From the NCBI GenBank assembly GCA_945874125.1, contig CAMCFB010000003.1, forward strand, positions 1-63,365: 63,365 nucleotides of DNA, read 5' to 3'. The notes under the pieces are model-generated. The model was not told where the DNA came from. It was given only the letters and a program-made list of their open reading frames with translations, and ran no database searches. Position 1 is the stretch's first letter. Each line of letters starts with the position of its first letter. The position numbers and the translations under genes were made by a program. Origin of the DNA: Verrucomicrobia subdivision 6 bacterium. GTDB lineage: Bacteria > Verrucomicrobiota > Verrucomicrobiia > Methylacidiphilales > Verrucolacustridaceae. Shown here one piece after another: positions 36,198-44,493 of the stretch.

Positions 36198-37487
36198 ATG
36201 GCTGAGAGCATTACGGTTTTGATTGTGGGAGGAGGCGGGAGGGAACACGCCTTGGGGTGGAAGTTTGCGCAGGATCCGCGGGTACAGAAGGTGTGGTTTG
36301 CGCCGGGCAATGCGGGAACGACCAAGGTGGGGACCAACCTTCCGATGGCGGCGACCGACATGGAGGGGATCACGCGTTGGGCGGAGAGGGAGAGGCCTGG
36401 GTTGGTGGTGGTGGGGCCGGAGGCTCCGCTATGTGCGGGGTTGGCCGATCGGTTGCGGGAGGTGGGGGTAAGGGTTTTTGGTCCGGGAGCCAAGGGGGCG
36501 CAGTTGGAGGGTAGCAAATCGTTCTGCAAGGATTTACTGGTGGAGCAGAAGATTCCGACGGCGCGGGCGGGCTCTTTTACCGAGGTGGGGAAGGCGCTGG
36601 CTTTTTTGGAGAGCTTGGCGTGTCCGATCGTGGTGAAGGCGGACGGGTTGGCGGCGGGCAAAGGAGTGGTGATTGCGCCGAGTCGGGAGGAGGCGGGGCA
36701 AGCCATCCGGGAAATGATGGAGGCGCGGGTGTTTGGCGAGGCGGGGGCGAGAGTTTTAGTGGAGGAGTTTCTGGTGGGGGAGGAGTTGAGTCTGCACGCG
36801 GTGACGGATGGCAAGAGCTTGGTCTTGTTGCCGAGCGCGCAGGATCATAAGCGGGTGGGGGAGGGAGACACGGGTTTGAACACGGGCGGGATGGGGGCCT
36901 ATGCGCCGGCCCCGCGGGCGACGCCAGAGTTGTTGCGGGAGGTGGAGGAGAAGATTTTGCGGCCGACTTTGGCGGGGTTGGCCAAGCAGGGGATCGAATA
37001 TCGGGGGGTGCTGTATGCGGGGCTGATGTTGACGGCGGAGGGGCCGAAAGTTTTGGAATATAATTGTCGTTTTGGGGATCCGGAGACGGAGGTCTTGTTG
37101 CCGCTGTTGGATTCTCCGCTGTGGGATTTGTTGGTGGCGGCGGCGGAGGGGGAGTTGGGAAGAGTGAAAGTGAAAAGTGGGTCTGGGGCGGCAATGACGG
37201 TGGTGTTGGCGGCCGAGGGATATCCGGCGAAGCCGGTGTTGGGGCAGCGGATCCAAATGGGGGAGGAAACGATGGGGACGGCGATCTTTCATGCCGGGAC
37301 CAAGGAGGGCCAAGATGGGGTGGAGGTTGCGGGGGGGCGGGTTTTAGCGGTGACGGGTTGGGGAAAGGATTTGCGAAGTGCCCGAGATCGGGCGTATGGG
37401 GCGGTGGGAAAAATACATTTTTCGGGGCAACATTTTCGCAAGGATATTGGGCATCGGGCCTTAGAAAAAGTTGTCGGCGAGGGGTGA
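36198..37487 (+). CDS. purD: Phosphoribosylamine-glycine ligase (GAR synthetase)
   Basis: Second step of purine synthesis: phosphoribosylamine + glycine + ATP to GAR. 429 residues from ATG 36198, supported by an AGAGGAGG ribosome-binding site four bases upstream. ATP-grasp blocks are VGGGGREHALGWKF (N domain), VKADGLAAGKGVVIA, QDHKRVGEGDTGLNTGGMGA, and LEYNCRFGDPETEVLLPLL with the metal ligands. Full length. Followed by the S41-like gene 20 nt downstream. Confidence 0.96.
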   Translation: MAESITVLIVGGGGREHALGWKFAQDPRVQKVWFAPGNAGTTKVGTNLPMAATDMEGITRWAERERPGLVVVGPEAPLCAGLADRLREVGVRVFGPGAKGAQLEGSKSFCKDLLVEQKIPTARAGSFTEVGKALAFLESLACPIVVKADGLAAGKGVVIAPSREEAGQAIREMMEARVFGEAGARVLVEEFLVGEELSLHAVTDGKSLVLLPSAQDHKRVGEGDTGLNTGGMGAYAPAPRATPELLREVEEKILRPTLAGLAKQGIEYRGVLYAGLMLTAEGPKVLEYNCRFGDPETEVLLPLLDSPLWDLLVAAAEGELGRVKVKSGSGAAMTVVLAAEGYPAKPVLGQRIQMGEETMGTAIFHAGTKEGQDGVEVAGGRVLAVTGWGKDLRSARDRAYGAVGKIHFSGQHFRKDIGHRALEKVVGEG

Positions 37488-37507
37488 AAAGTACAGGTTG
37501 GACTGAG

Positions 37508-38689
37508 ATGAACTTAGCCAAAGCAGCTGCTTTTCTATTGGTGGGACTGGTTTTAGGGATTGGGGTGGCGCCCCGTCTGCCCGAGCTCGAGAAAAAGTGG
37601 GTGGAGATGGTGGAAAGGGTGAAAACGAAGGCTCGGCCGGCGGCACAAGCGGAGACGGCGACCGCTCCGGCACGACCGGCGGCGGTGCCGACACCGCAAC
37701 CGGTTGGGACACTGAAGGGGGCGGAGGCGGGAGAGATCGGTCGTCTGCTAGGGACAACGGAGGAGGCGAGTCCGGCAAAAATCACAAAGGCTTTGGAGCA
37801 GTCGGGCGGAAGGTGGTCGGTGGCTGAGGCCAGAAAGGCAGCCTCCCCGGAGCGGCCGTGGGTGGCGGAGCTTTTGCCGGGGCCGGTGGCCTACTGGCGG
37901 GTGAGGAGTCTGGGGGTGGCGGTGTCGGAGGCGATGGGTCGTGATTGGGTGGTGTGGAAGCAGAAAAATCCTTTGGGTGCGGTGCTGGATTTGCGGGAGT
38001 GCAAGCCGGCTCAGAGTTTGGAAGCAGCGGCGGAGGTGGCGGGTTTATTTGTGACCCCGGGGGAGATTTTATTTACCTGGCGGGATGGTGCGGGGCGGGA
38101 AAAAGTATTTCGATCGGATCGGCAACCGCTGGGTTTGGGTGAGGGATATCCGCTGATTGTTTTGGTGGGGCCGGAGTTGCGGGGGGCGGGGGAGTTGTTG
38201 GCCTATCTTTTGCAGGAGCGGGGTGGGGCAATCTTAGTGGGGCAATCCACGGCGGGTCAGATGGGGTGGTTGGCGGAGACGCGCCTCTCGACGGGTCGTT
38301 CCCTTTTTCGGTCACAGGGGGAGATCGTGTTGCCGGGTGGGCAAGCCCCTTTGGGCAGACCCTTGCCGCCCGATCTGAATTTGGCCGGCGGGTCAGTGAT
38401 GGATACGGAGATCTGGCCGGGGGGCGAGGCGACGATTGCCTCAACGGTGGCGGAGGTGCCCCCGATTAAGCGACCGAATGAGGCCTTGTTGCTCCAGGGT
38501 GAGGATGCGGAGATGGAGGAGTTGCGGTCGGAAAAAGAGGGTAAGGATGAGCCGAAAAGACCCCCACAGGACAAGGGGTTACAGCGGGCGGGAGATCTTT
38601 TGCGGGGCTTAAGAAAGATTCCCCCGGGCCGTCGGGCATCATTTGACCCGTGCCATTTTCGAGGGCAAATTCCTTCTTTTACCAGCTAA
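37508..38689 (+). CDS. S41 (CtpA-like) peptidase homologue lacking both catalytic residues
   Basis: 393 residues from ATG 37508. An N-terminal membrane anchor ([17 protein letters not shown]) is followed by an Ala/Pro-rich linker and a C-terminal domain with the S41 core: [25 protein letters not shown] corresponds to the DLRxNxGG strand, and [22 protein letters not shown] and [14 protein letters not shown] correspond to the nucleophile and lysine strands. Against the intact CtpA of this window (SASAAE and FGKGS), the Ser is Gly226 and the Lys is Gln251. No PDZ domain is seen. It therefore cannot work as a Ser-Lys protease and may be an envelope binding protein. The extra open frame back to 37064 overlaps purD and is not coding. 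Confidence 0.75.
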   Translation: MNLAKAAAFLLVGLVLGIGVAPRLPELEKKWVEMVERVKTKARPAAQAETATAPARPAAVPTPQPVGTLKGAEAGEIGRLLGTTEEASPAKITKALEQSGGRWSVAEARKAASPERPWVAELLPGPVAYWRVRSLGVAVSEAMGRDWVVWKQKNPLGAVLDLRECKPAQSLEAAAEVAGLFVTPGEILFTWRDGAGREKVFRSDRQPLGLGEGYPLIVLVGPELRGAGELLAYLLQERGGAILVGQSTAGQMGWLAETRLSTGRSLFRSQGEIVLPGGQAPLGRPLPPDLNLAGGSVMDTEIWPGGEATIASTVAEVPPIKRPNEALLLQGEDAEMEELRSEKEGKDEPKRPPQDKGLQRAGDLLRGLRKIPPGRRASFDPCHFRGQIPSFTS

Positions 38690-38690
38690 T

Positions 38691-40862
38691 ATGAAAAACG
38701 TTCTTTTTGTCTGTACGGGAAATGTTTGCCGCAGTCCGATGGCGGAGGAGCTCTTCCGTAGCCACCTGAATGGGCATCCAGATATCCAAGTTGGTTCGGC
38801 TGGGATTGGAGCGGTGGAGGGGCAACCGGCGAGCTCCTTTGCGGTTGAGGTGATGAAGGAGAGGGGGCTGGATATTAGTCGGATGCGGAGTCGGCCGATC
38901 CAGCAGGAGATGGTTCGCCACGCCGATTTTATCTTTGTCATGACCTACGGGCATTTGGATTCGTTGCTGCTTTTGTATCCCTCGGCGGCTGAGAAAACTT
39001 TCATGCTGCGGGAGTTCCAGCCTGGGCTCTCGCCGGATGAGCGAGAGGTGGATGATCCGATCGGGCAATCGCGGGAGACTTATCGGGCTTGTCGGGATCA
39101 GATAGCGGATTCGATGCCTTCGCTGCTGGAGGTGGTGCGGAATGGGGTAGGGAAAAGCGTGGGTGCGAGTGGATCGATGGCCATTGGGCTGGCGGGGGAT
39201 GCGTCGGGCAAGATTTTAAAGTCGGAAGCGGCGGAGGTGCTGCGGGAAGAGGGGTGTTTGACGGTGATGTTAGCTGCTGGGGGAACGGAAGAATTTCCCG
39301 AGATTGCCAAGGTCGCGGCGCTGGCCATTGCGAGTGGGCGTTTGCAAGGAGCGGTCTTGGTGGGTCGATCCGGGATTGGGCTCTGCATGGCGGCGAATCG
39401 TTTCCCCAGCGTGAGAGCGGTGGTGGCGAACTCTCCCGAGGCCGCTCGTCTGGCGCGCGAACAGTATAACGCCAACGTGCTCTGTTTGGGGGCGGATGAT
39501 TTGGGGGCTTCGGACGCGAGAGCGAGTGTGCAAGCGTGGATCTCTGCCTCATTCCGTGGGGCACGGCACGAGGCGGCGGTGAATCAGTTGGCTGAGTTGG
39601 GTGGGGGGAGAGGTGGGGATCCGGTGGGGCAGGATTTAGCACGGACGGATGAGCGGGTGGCGAAGGCGATTCGTTTGGAACATCGTAGACAGTCAGAAAA
39701 TATTGAGCTGATCGCATCGGAAAACTTCACCAGTCCCGCGGTGATGCAGGCGCAGGGGTCGTGTCTGACCAATAAGTACGCCGAGGGATATCCGGGACGA
39801 AGATGGTATGGCGGTTGCGAGTTTGTCGATGATGTGGAGCAGGCGGCGATTGATCGGGCGAAGGAGTTGTTTGGGGCGGAGCATGCCAATGTGCAGCCGC
39901 ACTCAGGCGCGCAGGCGAATACGGCGGTCTACTTCGCGTTTTTAAAGCACGGGGACAAAATTTTGACGATGGATCTGGCGCATGGGGGGCATTTGACTCA
40001 TGGGCACCCGAAGAATTTTTCCGGAATGTTTTACACGGTGAAGCACTACGGGGTGGATCCAAAAACGGAGCGAGTGGATTACGATCTATTGGAGAAAGCG
40101 GCGATGGAGTTTCAGCCCAAGATGATCACGGTGGGCGCGTCGGCGTACTCGAGATTGCTGGACTATGCGAGGATGAGGGAGATCGCGGACAAGGTAGGGG
40201 CATTGCTCTTTGCGGATATGGCGCATGTTTCTGGTTTGGTGGCGGGCGGGGTGCATCCCAATCCCGTGCCGCACGCGGATTTTGTGACGACGACCACGCA
40301 CAAGGGACTGCGGGGCCCGCGCGGAGGAATTATTTTGTGCAAAGCGAAATACGCCAAAGAGATTGATTCGATGGTATTTCCGGGGGTGCAAGGCGGGCCG
40401 TTGATGCATGTGATCGCGGGCAAGGCGATCTGCTTCTTAGAAGCGTTGAAGCCTGAGTTCAAAGAGTACCAGGCGCAGGTAGTGCGAAATGCCCGGGCGT
40501 TGGCGGAGGGGTTGAAGAGGCACGGATATCGAATTGTTTCGGGCGGAACGGACAATCATTTACTGCTGGTGGATCTGCGGCCGATGGGGATGGATGGGAA
40601 GGTGGCGCAGGAAGCGTTGGATGTGGCGGGGATTACGGCGAACAAAAATTCGATTCCGTTTGATACAGCCTCGCCGATGAGGCCGTCGGGGATTCGATTG
40701 GGAACCCCGGCGATGACGACGAGGGGAATGAAGGAGTCGGAGATGTTTGATATTGCCAATTTGATTCATGAGGCATTGCAGATGCGGAATGATCCGGCGG
40801 GTTTGGAGAGGGTGCGGGGAGAAGTGCGGCGGCTGACGGCGAACTTTCCTCTGGCCAGTTAG
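38691..40862 (+). CDS. glyA: Three-domain fusion: low-molecular-weight phosphatase + degenerate RpiB + serine hydroxymethyltransferase
   Basis: 723 residues in one uninterrupted frame. Residues 1-155 are a low-molecular-weight protein phosphatase with an intact P-loop ([14 protein letters not shown]; Cys8, Arg14) and acid loop DDPIG. Val12 stands where the arginine phosphatase YwlE has Thr, pointing to a tyrosine-type pocket. Residues 163-288 are an RpiB fold ([35 protein letters not shown]) in which the catalytic Cys of CGTGIG is Gly225 and the AREHN histidine is Gln. Residues 313-723 are complete serine hydroxymethyltransferase with PLP Lys538 in [14 protein letters not shown], interconverting serine and glycine with tetrahydrofolate. 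Domain order matches the gene order ywlE-rpiB-ywlG-glyA of Bacillus subtilis. Confidence 0.92.
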   Translation: MKNVLFVCTGNVCRSPMAEELFRSHLNGHPDIQVGSAGIGAVEGQPASSFAVEVMKERGLDISRMRSRPIQQEMVRHADFIFVMTYGHLDSLLLLYPSAAEKTFMLREFQPGLSPDEREVDDPIGQSRETYRACRDQIADSMPSLLEVVRNGVGKSVGASGSMAIGLAGDASGKILKSEAAEVLREEGCLTVMLAAGGTEEFPEIAKVAALAIASGRLQGAVLVGRSGIGLCMAANRFPSVRAVVANSPEAARLAREQYNANVLCLGADDLGASDARASVQAWISASFRGARHEAAVNQLAELGGGRGGDPVGQDLARTDERVAKAIRLEHRRQSENIELIASENFTSPAVMQAQGSCLTNKYAEGYPGRRWYGGCEFVDDVEQAAIDRAKELFGAEHANVQPHSGAQANTAVYFAFLKHGDKILTMDLAHGGHLTHGHPKNFSGMFYTVKHYGVDPKTERVDYDLLEKAAMEFQPKMITVGASAYSRLLDYARMREIADKVGALLFADMAHVSGLVAGGVHPNPVPHADFVTTTTHKGLRGPRGGIILCKAKYAKEIDSMVFPGVQGGPLMHVIAGKAICFLEALKPEFKEYQAQVVRNARALAEGLKRHGYRIVSGGTDNHLLLVDLRPMGMDGKVAQEALDVAGITANKNSIPFDTASPMRPSGIRLGTPAMTTRGMKESEMFDIANLIHEALQMRNDPAGLERVRGEVRRLTANFPLAS

Positions 40863-40868
40863 GCGGAT

Positions 40869-41186
40869 TTGGAAGCCCCGACCGATCTGCAGGTGATCGG
40901 GAGTGAGTTGGCTCTTCGCTGGCCGGATGGAGGTGAAAGTTTTTTTTCGCTGGAACAGATCCGGAGGCACTGCCCCTGTGCGGCCTGTTGTGGGGAACCG
41001 GGGTTGACTCGACCTGTGCCGGCGCAAACAAGTTCCCTGACGGCGGAGAGTTTTCGGCTCCGGGGAATGCAGCGGGTGGGCGGCTACGGGATTCAGCCCA
41101 CGTGGGAGGATGGGCACGGGACAGGAATTTATTCGTGGGAGTACTTGAAAAAGATCGGCGCGCAAATGGGAAGTGATGAAAGATAG
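40869..41186 (+). CDS. DUF971 domain protein
   Basis: 105 residues from TTG 40869, six bases after the fusion gene. It matches DUF971, the small domain also found at the N terminus of gamma-butyrobetaine hydroxylase: LQVIGSELALRWPDG, the Cys-rich segment RRHCPCAACCGEPG, VGGYGIQPTWEDGHGTGIYSWEYLKKI. The cysteines and histidines suggest a metal site. Function of stand-alone members is unknown. It overlaps the following MFS gene by 11 nt. Confidence 0.85.
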   Translation: MEAPTDLQVIGSELALRWPDGGESFFSLEQIRRHCPCAACCGEPGLTRPVPAQTSSLTAESFRLRGMQRVGGYGIQPTWEDGHGTGIYSWEYLKKIGAQMGSDER

Positions 41187-42408
41187 AAAGCCAGCGGGCA
41201 AGGGGGAGATTTTTGCGTGGTGTTGGTACGATTTTGCCAACAGCGCGTTCGTCACGGTGGTGATCACGGTGGTGGGGGGAATTTTTTATACCAAAACCGT
41301 TTGTGGTGGGGCGAGTTGGGCGGAGTGGGCGTGGGGCACGGCCCTTTCGGCCTCGGCGGCGGTAGCGATGGGGGTGGGGCCTTTTCTGGGTCGATGGGCG
41401 GATCGGAGGGCGGCGAAGAAAAGATTGCTGGTGGGGCTGACGGTGGTTTGCGTGACGGGCACGGCGCTGATGGGGCTACCCGGGTGGGGGGTGGCGATGG
41501 TGACGGGGTTGCTGGTGGGGGCGAACGCGGCGTTTTTGCTGGGGGAAAATCTGGTGGCGGCATTTTTGCCGGAGTTGGCGCCGCGGGGTGAGAGAGGAAA
41601 AATTTCGGCGTATGGGTGGGGCTTTGGCTACGTGGGGGGATTGGCTTCGCTGGGGTTGGCGCTGTGGATGTTGGGGGGTGAGGAGGGGGCGGTGCGGAAT
41701 GTATTTCCAGCGGTGGCGGGTTTTATGATGGTGGCGGCGCTGCCCACGATTCTGTTTTTGCGGGAGCGAGCGGTGGCGGGAGAGGGAGGTACGAGTGAGC
41801 CGGATTGGCGGGCGGTGTGGGGAACGGTGCGGGAGCGGCCGGAGTTGCGGCGGTTACTGCTGGGGTTGGGGGCGGCGCTAACGGGGCTGAGTGCGGTGGT
41901 GGGGTTTGCCTCGATTTATGCGACGAAGGAGATCGGTTTTACATTGGAGGATACGGTGAAGTTATTTGTGGTCTTGCAGGTGGCGGCGGTGGTGGGGGCG
42001 TTGGGGACGGGGCGGTGGCAGGACAGGAGTGGGGCGAGGGCCGTGTTGCTGTGGGCGCTGGCATTGTGGGTGGGGGTGAGTGTGGGGGCGTGGTGGAGTC
42101 GGTCAGCGGAATCGTTTTACCTGGTGGCGGCGGGGGCGGGGGTGGGGATGGGGTGGTTGCAATCGGCGGGGAGGGCGGCGGTGGCGGAGCTAACGCCGAG
42201 TGGGCGGGAGGGGGAGTTTTTTGGGATTTGGGGTTTTGCGGCGAAGTTGGCCGGGATTGTCGGGCCGTTTCTGTTCGGAGGTGGGGTGGCGTTATTCGGA
42301 AGGCGTGGGACGATTCTGCTCATTGGGGTTTGGTTTTTACTAGGGGGTTTACTTTTGGCGCGGGTAAAGTTGGGGGATGGGAAACTTGTCGTGGAGTCAG
42401 GGGGATAG
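41176..42408 (+). CDS. MFS transporter, UMF1 (Atg22-like) family
   Basis: About 410 residues, 12 TM segments, from ATG 41176 (a GTG lies one codon before). The opening CWYDFANSAFVTVVITVV is the hallmark of the UMF1/Atg22 family, and SAYGWGFGYVGGLASLGLAL is the second family block. Members are inner-membrane effluxers, with amino acid export shown for yeast Atg22; the substrate here is unknown. Its start lies inside the DUF971 gene and its end overlaps the longest form of the next frame. Confidence 0.87.
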   Translation: MKDRKPAGKGEIFAWCWYDFANSAFVTVVITVVGGIFYTKTVCGGASWAEWAWGTALSASAAVAMGVGPFLGRWADRRAAKKRLLVGLTVVCVTGTALMGLPGWGVAMVTGLLVGANAAFLLGENLVAAFLPELAPRGERGKISAYGWGFGYVGGLASLGLALWMLGGEEGAVRNVFPAVAGFMMVAALPTILFLRERAVAGEGGTSEPDWRAVWGTVRERPELRRLLLGLGAALTGLSAVVGFASIYATKEIGFTLEDTVKLFVVLQVAAVVGALGTGRWQDRSGARAVLLWALALWVGVSVGAWWSRSAESFYLVAAGAGVGMGWLQSAGRAAVAELTPSGREGEFFGIWGFAAKLAGIVGPFLFGGGVALFGRRGTILLIGVWFLLGGLLLARVKLGDGKLVVESGG

Positions 42409-42442
42409 TCAGAGCAAAAAGAAGGAGTTGGGGGCGTATCGG

Positions 42443-43093
42443 ATGTTGGGGTTGGGGCGGGAGATGAAATCGATTCGACGGAGGTCGGCGGCGGATCGGG
42501 CGGGTTTGTACCGATACATTGGGGAAGGAACGGTGGAGCGGCCGTGGTTAAAGGTGACGAGGGCGGAGTATTTAGAAACGAGGGCCTGTGTGCAGTTGGA
42601 GTGTTTGGGGAGGAGGAGAGCGAACGATGTGGATCAGATTAAGATTGAGAAAAAAACGTACGATGTTTTGGCCTCGAGAGAGGCCTCGGCGGCGGGATTA
42701 CGGGAGTCGTTTCGGCAAGCGCATGGGAGAGGGATGACAGCGCGGGAGTTGGAGTTGTATGGAAAGGCGGCGGGGGAGGCGGGGCTGAATTTCAAGCCGG
42801 ATTTGCGGGCGAAAGCGGCGGGGGCGCGGAGGCGGATCTTGGCGGAGGTGGTGGAGAAAGTGGAGAATCGGGTGCGGGGCGGGGAGGTGCGGTTGCAGGA
42901 GTTGTGGGCGGCGGTGGCGGGGGAGGAGACGGCGCAGGAATCGATGCTGGAGTATGTGGATCGGTTTAAGGGGGCGGTTTACATTCGGTGCCTGAGTTCC
43001 ACGAGGAGGCACGAGATTGGCAGACGGATGGGCTTAAAGGAGCGGCTTTCGGAAAAGCTGGGGGTAAAAATTAGGAGGCTGGGGTTTCGGTGA
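42443..43093 (+). CDS. DUF721/DciA-like protein with long N-terminal region
   Basis: About 216 residues if ATG 42443 is used; the frame is open back to 42377 (inside the MFS gene), and ATG 42464 is another option. The last 80 residues resemble DUF721: LQELWAAVAGEETAQES, an aromatic turn, GAVYIRCLSSTRRHEI, and the closing LSEKLGVKIRRLGFR. DciA proteins of this family load the replicative helicase; the match is in pattern only. The N-terminal 130 residues are basic (SIRRRSAADRAGLYRYIG) and unrecognised. Strong G-skew in the coding strand (Gly, Glu, Arg, Val rich). Confidence 0.5.
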   Translation: MLGLGREMKSIRRRSAADRAGLYRYIGEGTVERPWLKVTRAEYLETRACVQLECLGRRRANDVDQIKIEKKTYDVLASREASAAGLRESFRQAHGRGMTARELELYGKAAGEAGLNFKPDLRAKAAGARRRILAEVVEKVENRVRGGEVRLQELWAAVAGEETAQESMLEYVDRFKGAVYIRCLSSTRRHEIGRRMGLKERLSEKLGVKIRRLGFR

Positions 43094-43183
43094 GGGCGGC
43101 GGGTGGGTTTTAGTTTCCAATTCAAATTTAAAGTTCGAGGCACGGAAAAAGAAAAGCGTGATTGCCCAAGTTTAAAGAACCGA

Positions 43184-43196
43184 GCCCCGACGGGGC
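43184..43196. other. Short GC hairpin downstream of the DUF721-like gene
   Basis: GCCCC (43184-43188) pairs with GGGGC (43192-43196) across a 3-nt GAC loop. No T-run follows on either strand, so it is not a standard intrinsic terminator. It is the only compact hairpin found between the two convergent genes. Confidence 0.35.
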
Positions 43197-43225
43197 GAGG
43201 GGAGTGGTGAGAGTGTTCCTATCGG

Positions 43226-43241
43226 TGTTACAATTGTAACA
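43226..43241. promoter_or_regulatory. Perfect 16-bp palindrome TGTTACAATTGTAACA, operator-like
   Basis: Perfect dyad with no spacer, lying between two convergent gene ends. Its core TACAATTGTA fits the TACA-N2-TGTA pattern recognised by BlaI/MecI/CopY-type repressors. An ATG begins at its last base (43241), but the frame ends after 17 codons, so no gene is controlled in an obvious way. It may mark a lost gene or act at a distance. Confidence 0.4.
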
Positions 43242-43283
43242 TGGATAAGTATGGGGGGGGGATTGGGGAGTGGGCGCGGCGAT

Positions 43284-43880
43284 TTAGTATTTAACGGAGC
43301 AGCCGTAGGGCAGGGTGGATGGGGTGGCAACCGGTTTTCCGGCTAAGGCGGCGTCGAGGGCGAGGCGGACGTAGTTTTCCGCTTGAGCGACGTCGGCCGC
43401 GTTGGTTGACTTCACGCTATCGATTGCCCCCGCATAGATGATTTTGGCATCGGGGTTCAGGACATACATTTGGGGGGTGGTCTTGGCTTCGAATTGTTGG
43501 CCCACTTCACCTGAGGGATCGAGGAGGACGGCGGTGGGAGAGGCTTTTTTGTCTTGGGTATCGGCTTCGGCTTGGGGACCAGTGCGGTGGCCCTGTTTGC
43601 CAGGGGCAGAAGAGATGATGGAGAGCCAGACGACTCCCTTGGCGGTGTACTCCTTTTGGAGCTTTTGCATGTCGCCGCTTGAGTAGTGCTTTTTGACAAA
43701 GGGACATTCGTGATTGAGCCACTCGAGTACGACAAATTTTCCCCGAAAATCGGACAGCTTGTGGGTGATGCCTTTCGAGTCTTTCAGGGTGAAGTCGGGC
43801 GCGGTCTCGCCCGGCTCGATTGCGGCAAAGGTGGGAATGGATAAAGCAAGCAGGGCGATAAGTAATAGATGATTCATCAT
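43284..43880 (-). CDS. Secreted thioredoxin-like redoxin (AhpC/TSA fold)
   Basis: 198 residues with signal peptide MMNHLLLIALLALSIPTFA. Thioredoxin-fold blocks: ETAPDFTLKDSKGITHKLSDFRGKF in two pieces, then FVVLEWLNHECPFVKKHY, with a single Cys where TlpA-type proteins have CxxC (Cys-Pro-Phe, the ECPFVKKHY type), and TTPQMYVLNPDAKIIYAGAID, with the cis-proline as TTPQ. This class of periplasmic redoxin is common in Verrucomicrobia and Planctomycetes. The electron partner is unknown; the other Cys, near the C terminus (YGCSVKY), could be the resolving one. Confidence 0.83.
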   Translation of the reverse strand: MMNHLLLIALLALSIPTFAAIEPGETAPDFTLKDSKGITHKLSDFRGKFVVLEWLNHECPFVKKHYSSGDMQKLQKEYTAKGVVWLSIISSAPGKQGHRTGPQAEADTQDKKASPTAVLLDPSGEVGQQFEAKTTPQMYVLNPDAKIIYAGAIDSVKSTNAADVAQAENYVRLALDAALAGKPVATPSTLPYGCSVKY

Positions 43881-43998
43881 CTTACGATTCCATGACGGAA
43901 GTGGGGGTCAACAGAAAATCAGACAACAGAAACGGCGGAACTAGTGGTGAGTTTGAGAATTCCAGCGGTGACCACGAGCAGTTCGAGGCAGCTAGGAA

Positions 43999-44475
43999 TT
44001 AGCAGGAGGAGAGGGCGGCTTGGATCTTGGTAAAGTCGGGCAGTTCGAGTGGGGTGGGGGTCTGTTCGGAGTACTTGATGACGCCACTCTTATCGATGAC
44101 GAAGGCGGCGCGGGCACTGACGGAGCCCAGCCCGATCAGATCGGGCAGAAGCGTGCCGTAGGCTTTGCTCACTTCCTTATTGAGATCGCTCAGAAGTGGG
44201 ATCTGAATTTTTTCCTTATCGGCCCACGCCTCTTGAGCGAAGGGGGAGTCGACGCTGATTCCGTAAACGGCGGCATTAAGCTTTTCGTAGGCGGAGAGGC
44301 CGCTGGAGACGTCACACATCTCTTTTGTGCAGACGCCGGTGAAGGCGAGGGGGAAAAAGAGGAGGACGGTCTTTTTTTGGCCGAAGTTCGCAGAAAGTTT
44401 GATGTCCTTGAGGTCTTCGCCCCGTTTGGTTTTGAGGGTGAAGTCGGGTGCTTTACTGCCAGTGGAGAGCGCCAT
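43999..44475 (-). CDS. Peroxiredoxin (AhpE/BCP-like)
   Basis: 158 residues from ATG 44475, with a GAGGAGG ribosome-binding site upstream. Peroxidatic Cys in the block PLAFTGVCTKEMC (the PxxxTxxC motif is present), with a possible second Cys four residues on. VYGISVDSPFAQEAWADK and ARAAFVIDKSGVIKY are also typical. Cytoplasmic enzyme that reduces hydrogen peroxide and organic hydroperoxides. It sits 18 nt downstream of pnp and may be co-transcribed with it. Confidence 0.93.
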   Translation of the reverse strand: MALSTGSKAPDFTLKTKRGEDLKDIKLSANFGQKKTVLLFFPLAFTGVCTKEMCDVSSGLSAYEKLNAAVYGISVDSPFAQEAWADKEKIQIPLLSDLNKEVSKAYGTLLPDLIGLGSVSARAAFVIDKSGVIKYSEQTPTPLELPDFTKIQAALSSC

Positions 44476-44493
44476 GGTTGTATCCTCCTCGGT

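Noticed and set aside
37064-37507. N-terminal extension of the S41-like protein
   Set aside because: It overlaps purD, reads as Gly-rich noise, and a membrane anchor starts cleanly at ATG 37508.
38691-40862. The triple fusion as an assembly or frameshift artefact
   Set aside because: The frame is continuous through both linkers, each domain is complete at its ends, and domain order follows a known gene cluster. Still worth confirming in another genome.
43241-43294. 17-codon open frame starting in the palindrome
   Set aside because: Too short, Gly-rich by composition, no ribosome-binding site, and it overlaps the redoxin stop codon.
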